A stretch of 64,000 nt of DNA from Rhizophagus irregularis (GCF_026210795.1 NC_089447.1:188501-252500); one strand, 5' to 3'; positions 12,331-24,105 are shown, counted from the stretch's first letter. Notes: generated from the sequence alone by a model not told the origin. Numbers and translations are program-made.

Positions 12331-13440
12331 GATATTCAATCGTTCCAGCTGAACTATTATTATATTATGTTAACATTAAAATATATTTATAATAAAATTT
12401 GCTTAAATATTTTATTGTTGCTTTATGACAACATTCAATTACTATAACAAAACTTTTTAATAATATAAAACATAAAGGGGAAAAATAAAGAGAGAAAAAA
12501 TAAACGATAAAAAAATAAATAATGTGGCTGAAAACATGGTGAATCACCGATAGCACGTGACTGATGTGGCTGTGGCAATCAGTATCTGTGTTTCGAATAG
12601 TAGGAGATGTTGTAGAGGTGATAATAGTAGTTGGTAAAGATGTTGTCAAACTATTATTATTGTTGGGGTTATTGGAAGAAAATTCTGCTGTCTTATATAT
12701 TTTGAGCGCATATTTTCGTCATCAGACGAGCATGTTTTGCATAGCCACCTAACTTTGTCTTTTCTTTTCTTTTATTTTACTTTTTTTTGCAAATAATTTA
12801 TTAGTTATGAATAATATTATTTTAACATAATTTTATATAAAGTTTTTTGTACTCTTATAATAGTTGGATGAAGTTATAAGCGCAGTACAAACTCATTTAT
12901 TTTCTTGTTATATAGGAAATTTAATTTCTTAAATTTAATATTATTAAATACTTATGTAAAATATGTGTAAAAGTACACATCATCCTAATCGGGCGGGCGG
13001 TATACATGGGGTGAATTAGGTTTACGGCGTAATTAATACATTATTGTAATGTCGAAATAAATTACACTGCCGTAATGACGAATTGCCATAATGCCGTAAT
13101 AATTCTGAATTGTCAGATTGTCAAATTGTCAAACTGCCAAATTGGCGTAATGCCAAATTTGGCAGTTTTCAAAAAATTGATTTATGATAATATAATTAAC
13201 ATTATTTATTATTAATGATCATATGGTGCACGCAGTCTATTTCTCAAAGTGAACAGAGTTACAGTAAAAATTACACAGATCCTATATACGACGGGCGGTG
13301 CCACCTTGGTGAAGAAGAAAAATCAAAAGAACGGGTATGACATCACGTCACCACTTTTTACAAATTTTCAATTTTATAAGAGTCACGTGAAAAGACTTTA
13401 TTGGTCAATATTTTGATCATGTGATCGGGAAATTTATTAT
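12331..13440. other. Non-coding, with short NGCCGTAATGCC-like repeats
   Basis: No gene is seen. Between about 13035 and 13170 short words such as GCCGTAATG, AATTGCC and CAAATTGTC recur, and ATGCCAA words recur at 14765-14785 beyond the IS630-like relic. They may be worn subterminal repeats of that element, but I could not define ends. Confidence 0.35.
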
Positions 13441-13444
13441 TACA

Positions 13445-14704
13445 TTTTCAGGAATTCGCCGATGTGATCTATACTGTTTCACAGCATGCAAAGCTACAAT
13501 ACCCGTTAGACCTTTTCTGTATGCATCCATAAATCTCCAAGAACGTCGTGCATATCGTCTAATTTGTTTTAAAGAAACAGAATTTAGTGCTTCTTAAATG
13601 AATAATCACAATTGTTTCGAGTATATCGTTTAAAATTGAGCTCACAATGAAACTTTAGATAAAATATAACCTTATGCCCCCGATTTTCAATAATCTCTTG
13701 AATTAATGATTTTTGCGCTAAAAAAATCGGGTTGGAGTGAAAGCACACGAAATTATCTGAAGTTGGAGAGTGCTTTTTACAATCATCACAAATACGTTTC
13801 AATTGATTTTGAGGCCACAATCCACGCTCTTCTAAAACTAATTTGATACCTTTGGCTGTCCATTTGGAAGATGCATTGGCTGTACTGATCCATCAGCAGG
13901 CATTATTCCATCTTTAAACTTTCCTTTACCACCGGGCTTAAGATTTATTCATGATGCAATAAGAGCATATTCAACATATGCTGCGTGACTTGTTGCATTA
14001 TCAAATGCAAATATTCCGATATCACCAGGATGTAATTTTCAAATATGTGAATTTCTTTTTCGGTGATCTAATGTTAAAAGATTATTAAAATGGTAATAAA
14101 AAAAATAAACAATATTTTTGAAAATAATGCAATTTAATTACCTGTTTAATTAAACCATCTGTTTTCCACCATCCATCACGATTGGTTCCTGGTTTCATCA
14201 TAACACAATTAACACATGCTTCTTCTTCCTCAAATTTTAAACGTCCATCTACCTCTGTAATAAAATCACTAAAACATGTAAACTTAAGCCATTTTCCTTT
14301 TTTCGAAGTGTTGATATCCAACTGGCCCCCCGAAAGGTTTTTTTTTCATCATTAGTATAAAAAATAGATTCATCATGAATTATTAATATATGACGCTTTT
14401 CATTTACATCTAATACTGGTTCTTCTAAATAATTATATCATCGGTTTTGGCATCCATTTTCCAATTCTGAAATTTCATGTAAAAATTCTTGTCTATATTC
14501 AATAACATCGGGTCTTTCATGACCATCATAATAAACATTTTTCTTCTCAACACGAAACTCATCCTGTTTAATGTAAGCTTTAAATTCCCTAACCGTTACA
14601 TTATAACCAACACTCCTAAGATATTCTGTAATCATTTGAAGAATATCCTCATCACCTAATAAACTTTTCACTTTCTGATGCTTTTCACGCATTGATACTG
14701 TCAT
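13445..14704 (-). pseudogene. Degraded IS630/Tc1-like DDE transposase (fungal type)
   Basis: Read on the minus strand, successive frame-shifted pieces follow the order of a DDE transposase common in fungal genomes. At 14438-14704: an HTH-like start, then KNVYYDGHERPDVIEYRQEF. At 14085-14321: SDFITEVDGRLKFEEEEACV and GTNRDGWWKT. At about 13860-14045: FAFDNATSHAAYVEYALIA (the DDE-region Asp) and LKPGGKGKFKDG. At 13584-13850: ERGLWPQNQLK, then LIQEIIENRGHKVIF and KFHCELNF. At 13458-13560: IRRYARRSWRFMDAYRKGL and YRSHRRIPE, the usual C-terminus. At least three frame changes and in-frame stops make it non-functional. Terminal repeats were not resolved. The family call is from recognised motifs, not a search. 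Confidence 0.75.
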
Positions 14705-16461
14705 AATCGAATAATCATGTGACCGACGATCGTGTCACGAATGTAACATTTTTGCACCACTGTAATGCCAAGAATGCCAAGGCCCTCCTATATTATTACT
14801 AATTTTTTTTTTTACTATTCATAGGCAAAAATGACTTCATGATTAAATGATAAATAATTTATAAATATTAAATACCCTATAAAAATTTTTTAGAAAATTG
14901 ATCACATATCGGAGTTTTTTTGGAATGAAAACTAAAAAATTGATTTTTCCCAGAAAATTTTTTGTGGGAAAAGTAATTATTTAACTAAGAATTAAAAATT
15001 ATATTTAAAGGGATTTAAGGGCTCACATGTTCGAAATGTACATAGTTAGTTTTTACTTCCCCAGGTTGCCATAATTTTCGTTCGTAATTTATTTTTAAAC
15101 CGCGAAAACGCATGTAAAAAACGCAAATTATACGTAATAATAATAATAATAATGAATATGAACATACTGTTCTTAATAAATTTTTTTCTCTTTATATATA
15201 TAGAGACTTCAGCAGCAATTTACGCACTTGTTCATTGCAGAGAAAATACGAAAATTTTCTCTATACTTTAATAAATCTATAGCTATAGACATTAGACGTG
15301 CAAACATGTCAAGTGTCTCATAGGAAATATTATATTATAAGACAACCAAATATTCAAGTTAGATTTTTCTGTAACTAGTATCTGAAAATGATATATCACG
15401 CTTAAAAGTGGAGCCTCACTTTAATAAACGACATAAATAGCTATTGGACATACAGATGCTATAATATTTTATGCTTTTTCATCTTTTTTCGTAATAAAAT
15501 AAAATAAATTTAAATTACTAAAGTCTCTAGTACAACATAAAAAGCCTTTTTTATTCGTTACATTTAATTTTTTTACTCTAATTCTATAGAAAAAGCTGAT
15601 TTTTGAACAAGCCAAATGAGTTCTATTATTAATTCTATAAAAATTCCATTTCAAACCGAAGACTTTTTTATCGTAAAAATCTTTTGTAAGTTCGATTAGA
15701 AACTTAACATACATTAATCAATAATATATCACTAAATAACATATGCAATGACTAATCGTAATTTTCGTTAATATTTCCTTTTTGTTAAATTAGTTGCATA
15801 AACTTGTTTATATTTTGTTAAATACATGTATTTTGTCTAGTAATTATAGTTTCCTATCAAATTTTTACTCATAAAAAAGAGCTTCTGGATTGGCGTAAAT
15901 ATAGTCACAGTTTTTTTGTGTATGTCACACATGATTTGTATAGTACAATAAGAAAATAATCACTAATTCCGAAAATCCGTGGATCGACCGTAATTTAGAC
16001 GTTTATAATTTTTATTAATGAAACATTAAATAATTAATATCGCTTTTGTATTAATGTAAGTTTTAAGAGAACAATTGTTTTATATCATGAAAGGAGAAAA
16101 AAAATAATGAACTTTTAATACTATTATTATATTATTAACTGCGACCTGATTATTCGTGTTTTAACCCAAAATATTACAAAATCTTTATGTTGAAGCCGTA
16201 GGAATATCCAGAGGCAAACTGTTGGACAAAAGAAACATACATACCTTTGACTACCTTTGACTAACAATAATCATTAGAAGCTAATAGGGCGATAGAACCT
16301 TTAGGGATTCATAATAACACAAAGTATAAACGCGAAATTTTTCATTAGTCAACCACGAGACAGACAGAATCCTACAACACTATGTCTCGTGGTAAAAAAA
16401 TTTCTGCTTCTGCATGTGCTTCATTAAGACGTTTTCCAAATGTTTATACATAATGTTTGGT
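14705..16461. other. Non-coding; contains copy 2 of the duplicated upstream block
   Basis: No gene is seen. From about 15540 to 15960 the sequence resembles 2500-2970, marking the start of the second copy of the A-B block. A short (TAA)n run lies near 15138-15153. Confidence 0.45.
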
Positions 16462-16469
16462 TTTTTGTA

Positions 16470-17293
16470 TGGGGATATTAATTTGCTAAACCAGTTCAGT
16501 TTAAGTTCGGCTCAATACAGCTTTAAGCTTAAGCTCTTTTGAGAAAATAAGCTTCCAAGCGATTGAGCTTACTATATTATTTACATAAGCGAGTTTGTAA
16601 GCCTGATTATCTATTTCATTATATAATCAGATTATATTGGAGTTTGAGATTTATTTTTATTTATATTTAATTTTTTTATATCTATATTATTTAAATACAT
16701 ATTTGCTGAAGTTTTATTGATTTTTCGAATAATTTTTAATAATATTTGCTTCAGGCATAGGCTTGCACGAACATTTTCTGTTGATAACCGGTTCCGGGTT
16801 GGACTAATTGTATGTTTGGTGACTGAAAAAATTTGCTCACTGGGAATATTCTTTGTGGCAAAGTTTACAAGATTACTATTATCAGTATCATCAATAAAGT
16901 CCCAAACAGGAATTTTTCGCCGTTTTGGCATATGGTATGTATTAGATTTAATGCAGATTCATTTGTGTTATCAGGCGTATCATCATTTATTAATGTAACA
17001 TTGTGATTATTATTTATTGAATTTATTTCTGTAAGATTTGTATTATCGTCAGTAATAAGAAAAAATGCATTAGTATCATATTCTGAAATTTCATTTTCAG
17101 TCATTTGGATTTATTAGAAAAAATTATGATGAGTGAAACTAGAGTTATTTTGGTCAAACGCGCTATATATATACTTTTTAAGTTCATACTAACAAAAATG
17201 TTAAGCAAGCTCAAAGCACGTTTAATTATTGAAAAAAAGCTTGTGCTTAAACTCGGTTTAAATATGCTTTGTTGAAGCAATTTAACATCCCTA
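16470..17293. mobile_element. hAT-type element, internally deleted, with 8-bp TSD
   Basis: TTTTTGTA flanks both ends (16462-16469 and 17294-17301), the 8-bp duplication expected for hAT. Terminal inverted repeats are imperfect: TGGGGATATTAATTTGCT at the left and, on the minus strand, TAGGGATGTTAAATTGCT at the right. The 824-bp interior holds a minus-strand transposase remnant. Subterminal TTTAAGC/GCTTAAA words occur at both ends. It lies in the A'-B' block but not in the equivalent part of the A-B block, so it entered after the duplication. Confidence 0.8.
16632..17104 (-). pseudogene. hAT transposase remnant: N-terminus joined to dimerisation domain
   Basis: Two overlapping minus-strand frames make up the remnant. 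The first (17104 down to about 16900) starts MTENEISEYDTNAFFLITDD and is acidic. The second starts MPKRRKIPVWDFIDD, a short N-terminal segment like the region before a BED finger, and runs directly into IPSEQIFSVTKHTISPTRNR followed by ASLCLK. That last block is the 'SERxFSxAxxTxxxxRNRL' hAT dimerisation motif. The whole DDE core is missing between them, and a frameshift separates the two frames. Confidence 0.6.
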
Positions 17294-17334
17294 TTTTTGT
17301 AGTTTTTGAAATGTAAAAACTGAATGTAAAAACA

Positions 17335-17780
17335 TTTATAAATTTATCGGATTTCGGACTTTTCACCGAAGTTCATTTCGCCGAAACTCATTTTGCTGAC
17401 ATTTACAAAATAAAATAATAATATTCTTAAAAGAAAGTTTTTATTGCACTTTTCAAAATTGCGCTAACCACTATAGATCATCTGATAAAAAAATTATTAG
17501 ATTACAGGGTGATTACTGGACAAAAATCGGACAATATTGTCCTGTAATTGTCCTGTAATTATAATCACTCTATATTCGCAATGTACACAGAATTCTGAGA
17601 ACTGCTAATTATTACAAAAACTGATAAAGATAATGAAAAATTTGCATAGATAAAAATTTCACAATAATCGCTCCAATAAGCTTTAACCATCTTCTTCAGA
17701 AAACTATCCATTTAGCAAAAATGGCTTCGCGAAATAGAATTCGACAAAGTAGATCTCAGTAAAACGCGTACGGTAACCAG
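17335..17780. mobile_element. Decayed CCGAAA-repeat element
   Basis: The left part (17352-17400) reads TTTTCACCGAAGTTCATTTC, then CGCCGAAACTCATTTTGC. The right part (17715-17778) has GCAAAAATGGCTTCGCGAAA and ends CGTACGGTAACC, the inverse of a GGTTACCGTACG end that resembles the GGTTACGGTACG end of the intact relative at 21979. No coding content. It is an old relative of that element, listed apart because its left border is lost. Confidence 0.5.
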
Positions 17781-18127
17781 ATTATCTATATAACCTTGTA
17801 AAAAAATTTTTCTGTGAATCTGCTACAGCCAATGATCGATCGAACAATTCTATAAATTGTTACCTTATTTTTTGTTGAAAAAAAAAATAACAAATTAGCG
17901 ACATGCACTCTATCTATAACACCTGATATAGAATGATTGCACAAAATGCGCCCAATTGGCAGTGTGTTTATATACTACCTATTTAGGAAGCCTTTTTGTA
18001 AGAATTAAGAAATATATATGACACCGAATGAAAAGTATAAAATACGATCAATTTATTTATTTACTATTTCGTTCTAAGAATAATGAATCGGAATGTTTTC
18101 AGGAAAAAAAGAACAAAATCCATAATA

Positions 18128-18144
18128 TATCCTATTTTGCAAAA

Positions 18145-18177
<33 letters not shown>

Positions 18178-18236
18178 AAATAAATAATTAATTAATTAAA
18201 TAAATAAATAATTAATTAATTAATTAATTAAATAAA
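18128..18236 (+). repeat. AAAT/AATT microsatellite
   Basis: Runs of AAAT alternate with runs of AATT over about 100 bp, about 570 bp upstream of gene A'. There is no equivalent run before gene A. Confidence 0.85.
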
Positions 18237-18644
18237 CAATTTTAAATTTGTGGGAACGTTTAATGTATGTAACAATAGATAACTTCTTTTACTATTGTTA
18301 TTTTATAGTCGAAATATGGGATTATTATTATCCTATCAATTTCCACAATTTCCATCTCCGTTGATTTAGTTTGAATTTTGAATACCAATCACTATGGTCT
18401 AATCTTTGGTTATTTTGAAAATTCTTGTTTTTTTTTAAATACTTATAAAATTTCACATGTGAAAAATGATATTACTAGACTTATTTAGAAATTTAACATT
18501 GCAAAAGTTTTAAATGCCTATAAATATATAATCTTTGATTTTCGAAAAGATTGTATTTGTTTGTAATAGAAATTTTATCTCATGATTTCCTTACAAAAAA
18601 ATAATTTCGAGACGATCATGACAATTTTTTTAAAAAAAAATTAA

Positions 18645-18652
18645 TATAAATA
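18645..18652 (+). promoter_or_regulatory. TATA-like box of gene A'
   Basis: TATAAATA, followed closely by a second ATATAAATG and a CTCTCAAC word, about 157 bp before the ATG. Confidence 0.45.
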
Positions 18653-18808
18653 AAATATAAATGCTCTCAACGTAACACCATAATTCCTTAAAACGTCAAA
18701 AAAATCAAAAAAAAAAAATCATAATCTCTTAAAACACAAAAAAAAAAATAATAAAATTCATAATTACAAAAAAAAATCCATAATTTCCTAAACCATAAAT
18801 TAATTAAA

Positions 18809-19231
18809 ATGGGTTCAAATAATCATTCGGCACAAAATAGTTTCGTTCCTATGTATAATGATGATAATAACATTAATTATCCTAATCCAAATAGTAATTC
18901 TGTGCCTGAATTTGAATTCTTTCTACCTTTAGGCGATAAAATCTTTCATGTTACGTATACTCAATTACGCTCATTTGATATCGCAAGATGCTTAAATAGC
19001 GGTGTTGATATTATTCCTGATTCGCACTTTCCTTACCACCAAAATGTACAAAATTTTATTAGCCAACAGATTCAACAGCGAGTTCAACAACAACATGTTT
19101 ATCAGCCTCAGCAACAATCTCAAATTTACAACACAATTCCTAATTCTCAAGTAGATATGATTCCACCTAATTCTCAAGGCAATAATCCTTCGGATGGGGT
19201 TATGTCAGAAATAGGGATTGGAACCGGTTAA
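18809..19231 (+). CDS. Gene A': PND-motif family protein, 3' end cut by hAT insertion
   Basis: The present frame encodes 140 residues. The core is slightly diverged (FEFFLPLGDKIFHVTYTQL, about 35-53, lacking the usual PND) and is followed by an LNSGVD motif, a Gln-rich helix-like stretch and SQVDMIPPNSQ. After MSE the frame enters an 834-bp hAT-type element and stops after seven foreign residues (IGIGTG preceded by the junction). The original 3' end lies downstream of the element at 20046-20103 and is still in frame across the target duplication, so the break is recent. Closest relative is gene A (shared VPMYNDDNNINYP). Whether the shortened protein works is unknown; only the low-complexity tail is lost. 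Confidence 0.65.
   Translation: MGSNNHSAQNSFVPMYNDDNNINYPNPNSNSVPEFEFFLPLGDKIFHVTYTQLRSFDIARCLNSGVDIIPDSHFPYHQNVQNFISQQIQQRVQQQHVYQPQQQSQIYNTIPNSQVDMIPPNSQGNNPSDGVMSEIGIGTG
19204..19211 (+). repeat. Target-site duplication, left copy
   Basis: GTCAGAAA, identical to 20046-20053; 8 bp as for hAT transposons. Confidence 0.85.
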
Positions 19232-20045
19232 GGTTAACCGGTTAATTAACCGGTTAAGGCGGTTAACCGGTTAAGACCTCTCAAAAAACGGTTAACCGGT
19301 TAATTTAACCGGTTAAATTAACCGACTAATTAACCAGCTAACTTAACTGGTTAAAATACAGATCATCCTAAATTAGTAATTCCTAGCCAACTTCTAACTT
19401 TAACTTTACTAGCATTAACTTTAATTTTGCCCACCCTAATAGATTCGATGATAAACCTGCAATCTTATATTTTAATATAATATATTGCATATGATATTTA
19501 TAATTTAACATTATTTATGTTAAAATATTCTAAAGTTATAACCTTGATTTATGCAGAAATCAGCATATGATCGGGTATAGTATTTTAAATAAGAAAAAAT
19601 GCAAAAATTTGAATACTACAGTGGCCATCAGAATTGGAATGGAATTTCGGATAGAACTAAAAATATAATTAAAAAACTTTTCAACTTAGTGCTGATACCG
19701 GTGACCACTGCATGACTGGGTAGTAAGTAATTACAATATACTGTATGTAATTTTTTACTAATGTATACATTTTAATACAAATATTTACCAGAAATTACTC
19801 TTAAATAATACTATTTAGTTAAAAACACAAAAATTTATCTTTAAACGCGCGTTAAAATACAAAAAATAGGCTCTAAACACACGTTAAAATATAAAATTTA
19901 TATATTAACTGGTTATTAACCGGTTAGCCTCATTACAAATTAACCGGTTAATTAACCGATTAATTAACCGACTATTAACCGGTTAGACGCTCTAATTAAC
20001 CGGTTATTAACCGGTTAAGCTTTTTTTTGACGGTTCCAATCCCTA
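19212..20045. mobile_element. Non-autonomous hAT element inside gene A'
   Basis: Ends TAGGGATTGGAACCG and CGGTTCCAATCCCTA are perfect 15-bp inverted repeats flanked by the 8-bp duplication GTCAGAAA. Many AACCGGTTAA-type palindromic words are packed next to both ends (about 19224-19345 and 19915-20020), typical subterminal repeats. There is no transposase coding sequence in the 834 bp. It needs a transposase from elsewhere. Confidence 0.9.
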
Positions 20046-20103
20046 GTCAGAAAATACAGGTCACAATTATACTACAAATTACCAAACTCATAATGGTTTT
20101 TAG
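20046..20103 (+). pseudogene. Displaced 3' end of gene A'
   Basis: After the right target-site duplication the sequence continues the A-type tail, with the NYTTNYQTHN-like ending of gene A and a TAG stop at 20101-20103. The frame would match the upstream part if the element were absent. The usual A-type 3' flank (ATACGAGTTTAAGATAAG...) follows. Confidence 0.8.
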
Positions 20104-21885
20104 ATCATATTTTTATGTCTATATACGAGTTTAAGATAAGAATTATTTAAGCTAATATATGTAATATTAAGATTTTATCATTTTAAGGTTTCAATTAAGA
20201 ATAAGATATTTTATCACTTTAAGACAAAATCGAATCCAGTTATTATAATTGCATTAGAATGAACTATGAGATTTCGTTACAAAATCGAATAATGTATCCA
20301 ATTTTCCGTCATAAACTCGTTTTTCGTAATTTTCGTTATTAAATAGTGAGTACGTTTTAATAAAATTAAGTAATAAAAATCCACGGAATTTTTCTGTTTA
20401 ATATCACGTTCTACAGTTTCCAGAGTGATTTATAAAAAGTAATTAGAAAAACTATTGTAATTTATAAAGGAATTTGTTTTCCCCAAAAGTAGTAAATTTA
20501 ATTTACTCAAACGTTATGTCTTATGATTATAATTCTGGTTCGCACTACTAAGATAATTCCGGCTAAAACTATTATATTACACATTAAGTTAGTAATTAAA
20601 GTGTTAATTGAATGGATTGTTGATTTCATGCTGCCAAATATATTATACTAATTAAGTTTAATATTATTAGACCAGGTAGTTCGAATTTTGTTTATATATT
20701 AGGGTCATGCTAAATATTTGCTGAATCAGCTTGATGTTTTTAGTAAGGGAACATGAAGGGCATTATGAATTCGTCGGGATGTCCTATTGATTATAGAATG
20801 ATTGTACAATATGCACTCCTTATCGTTTGCCGAATATTTTTATAAAACAAGGTTACGGTACCATTATACAGATTTTTTAATGCATAGACCATCTTTTTTC
20901 CGGAGTTTACCATTAGATTAAATTTTAAAATTTTTTTCCATGTAACGACCGATATCTTTGAAAATTGAATCAAAGAACGCCAGATTACTATTTTTTATTA
21001 CAATGATTTTATTTAAATTATTGATAAAAAAAGCTTATTAAAAGTTTAATATGATATTATTGCTTGCGATTGGCACAAATCATGTAAGCCGCAGATACGA
21101 CCCCTAAGTAAAATTTAAATTTTTATCTCGACAAGTTAATCAAAAACTGAATTATCATCATGCCTTAATTTAAACAAAATTTACAACCGATTTGAAAGAA
21201 ATAATGGTAGAGGAGTTAATTGGGTATTGTTTCATATATTGGATAATCGCGGTTTTTATCTGAATAAATATCCGGGTTAAAAAATATCCGCATTTCCCAA
21301 ATAAAATCTGCTATCATCTTGTACTACAATACCATTTGACTACATGCATGATAATAATAAACAATAATTATATCTTATCGTTTGGAACATTAAATGAGAC
21401 CATAAAAAAATTTTCCATGGAAATTTAACGAATTTTATTATATATACTCTTATAAATAGCTTATTTTGATATAAATAGCTTATTATGATATTATAAAGTA
21501 TAAATAAAATATCTAAAAATATAGTATCTGGTATGTATATATACCCGAACAATAATTTATTATACGAAGAAGACTTGTTCTTTAACATTTAAATAAAAAA
21601 AATAAAAATACTCTTTTATTGTTTCTAAAATTTTCATTACTTAATTATTTGTATTAAATAAAGAAATAGTTATTCTGTCATAATTTTTATATTTAGCAAA
21701 AAAATATTGATAACTAATGTTTTAAATACGTAAATTCGGTATTTAGCAACGCGTTTCAGATATCAGATGATTATCAAACAGATAGTGTTTCAGGAGTAAC
21801 TAGTCTAGTTTCGCCTAAATGATCTACAAAACAATCCAAATTTGGGTTTCGGAAGAAGTTTCGGAAGAAGTTTCAGATAATTCCC
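20104..21885. other. Non-coding, duplicated downstream flank of gene A'
   Basis: The 3' flank (20110-20600) resembles 5880-6990 after gene A, and 20690-20830 resembles 7460-7545. No gene is seen. ATATCCGGGTTAAAAAATATCCGC near 21270 consists of hAT-subterminal-like words without ends. Confidence 0.45.
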
Positions 21886-21978
21886 TATAAGAAATATGTA
21901 TACGGAAAGGATACGTTTTGTATACATTTTATGTACGTTTCTATAGATTCCGTATACAAATTCCGTATATTTAATAAG

Positions 21979-23101
21979 GGTTACGGTACGTTTTGCCGAA
22001 AGCCACTTTGCCGAAACCCATTTCGCCAAAGCCATTTCGCCGAAGAGATGTTTTGCCAAAAGATGTTTCACCGAATAGATGTTTCGCCGAAAGGATGTTT
22101 CACCGAAGCTGTTTCGCCGAATCATCCATTTCACCGAAAGGACGTTTTGCCGAAACCCATTTTGCCGAAGCCATTTCGCCGAAAAGATGTTTCGCTGAAA
22201 GCCATTTAGCCGAAAATGATAGAAATATTACTTTTATAAAATTATTAATCGTGCAATCATGAAAATAAATTTTTTTTTTATTTATTTATTAATCTCTTCA
22301 TGAACCTTAATTCGTAATTCATGTAAGATTATATGATGGTTTTACAATACTGTAAAGATGGAAATTTGAGAAATTACTATATGAATAAAAAATTAGATTA
22401 TTATTCAAAAATTGATAAATTACAACAAATTGCAAGTGGACTTCTGGATATTCATAATTCTGGAAAAATAATTGTTAATTAACAAAATTATAGTAAAAAT
22501 GCCTTGCAATTTGCCAATTTCTTATTAATAAAGTGTGAACCAGAAGGCTCATAATTTATATTTATATACATTTTAACGTATATTAATGGATTTTTTAAAA
22601 AAAAGTAATATAAAAAAAATAAAAATTATCCTATTTTAAGGAACAGTTTATTTTGTAAAAAAAAATTTTTAATTTTTCCAATTATCAACTTTTTTTAAGA
22701 ATTATTTGTGAAATTGTAAGATTTACAAATGTTACAATTAATACTTGAATAAAATAGATCCAATGTCAGAGTTTTCTCAGTAAAAATTTCAGCCAATTCA
22801 GCTAAAAATTGACCGATTTACCTATGTAAGAAACGCAGATTTCCAAAGGTTTCGGCAAAACGTTCTTTCAGCGAAATGGCTTCGGCAAAATGGGTTTCGG
22901 CAAAATGTCCTTTCGGCGAAATAGCCATTCGACAAAATGGCTTCAGCAAAATGGGTTTCGGCAAAACGTCCCTTCGGCGAAATGGCCCTTCGGCGAAATG
23001 TCTCTTCGGCGAAACATCCCTTCGGTGAAATATACCTTCGGCGAAATGGCTTCGGCGAAATGGGTTTCGGCAAAATGGCTTTTGGCAAAATGTCCTGATA
23101 C
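21979..23101. mobile_element. Mutator-type element with tandem-repeat arms, 9-bp TSD
   Basis: TTTAATAAG flanks both ends (21970-21978 and 23102-23110). The ends GGTTACGGTACGTTTTGCCG and, on the minus strand, GTATCAGGACATTTTGCC are related inverted repeats. Each arm (21990-22215 and 22850-23098) is a string of degenerate 14-20-bp units based on TTCGCCGAAA(gc)CCAT, one arm the inverse of the other. The 600-bp centre has no credible gene. A 9-bp duplication fits Mutator-like elements. Frames open through the arms (for example 21993-22262) are by-products of the repeats. Related, worn copies are at 17335, 35955 and 47685. Confidence 0.8.
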
Positions 23102-23339
23102 TTTAATAAGCAATTCATTTTTGAACATTTTTTAAAAAAACTAATGTATACGAAATGTATACGGAAAAAATTAATCATACGGAATGTATATGGAATTTTT
23201 AAACTTAATATTTTTAGAAAATAATTTTACAAAAATCTCGTATCATAACACGAGATCACGTGATTGTTTATTGTTTTGTTATGATACGTTTTTTGTTTTT
23301 ATATAAACCCTTACTTTGATGAGATTGATCTCTTTTTGT

Positions 23340-23700
23340 CTTTCCCTTCCTTCTCTTTTCTCTTGTCTTATTTTTGTTATTTTTTCTAAATTTTTCTTCT
23401 TTGTCACCCCCTTTTAAAAAAAATTTTTTTTTTCGTTACTCTCCTTTAAAAAAAAAATTTTTTTTTCGTCACTCCCTTAAAAAAAAAATTTTTTTTGATT
23501 TATTCTTTTATTCCTACTCTTCTTTTTTTTTTAAAAAAAAATTTTCTTCTTTCTATTTCTATTTCCTCTTCATAAAAAATTTTTTATTTTTCTAACTTTG
23601 ACGTCCTCCCTTTAAAAAAAAAAATTTTTTTAACTTTCCTAACTTCGTTACCCCTCTTTTTAAAAAAATTTTTTTTTTGATTTATTCTTTATTCCCCTTT
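23340..23700 (+). repeat. Tandem T-tract/A-tract repeat
   Basis: At least six units of about 35-60 bp, each with a run like TTTAAAAAAAAATTTTTTTT followed by a pyrimidine-rich CGTCACTCCC-like spacer. The A-tract/T-tract centres are palindromic and would be intrinsically bent. Frames across it are low-complexity artefacts. Confidence 0.7.
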
Positions 23701-24105
23701 CATTTTTATTTATATTTATCCCTTTTTTTATTTCATAGGCCAGCAGATTTTTTTTTTGTGAGAAGATTCAGTTTCTTTTTTCTTTTTTGTAGATCAGTTT
23801 GGGAGTCTTTCCTTTTTCTTTCTTTTTTTTTTGCAAGTTGGGTTCAGATTCTTTTCTTTTTGTAGGTTGTTTCAGTTTTGTTGCTTCAGAGTCTTCTTTT
23901 TTTTGTAGGTCAGTTTTGGGATTTATTTTGTTGTTCTGGTTTCTTTTTCATCAGACGCTTCATAATTCTTTTCTTTTATGTAGGTCAGACATTCTGGAGT
24001 TCTCTTTCTTTTTTTGTAGGAATGCTGACCTTTGGTGACTTGGACGATTGCAGATACTATATGAAGGGGGGTTTTGTTTCCAATTAAGTTAGACGTTCTT
24101 ATGTT
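23700..24105 (+). repeat. Pyrimidine-rich repeat with splice-acceptor-like units
   Basis: About seven loose copies of a unit resembling TTCTTTTTTTGTAGGTCAGT, separated by TTTGGGAG/TCAGA-type spacers of 20-60 bp. Each copy looks like a polypyrimidine tract plus AG. It follows directly on the A/T-tract repeat. The long Phe-rich frames here are by-products. Confidence 0.6.

Noticed and set aside
21805-23178. Several ORFs on both strands reading FAEAISPKRC-like repeats
   Set aside because: They follow the CCGAAA tandem arms of a transposable element and occur in every frame and strand.
23374-24087. Phe-rich ORFs
   Set aside because: Pure by-products of T-rich tandem repeats.
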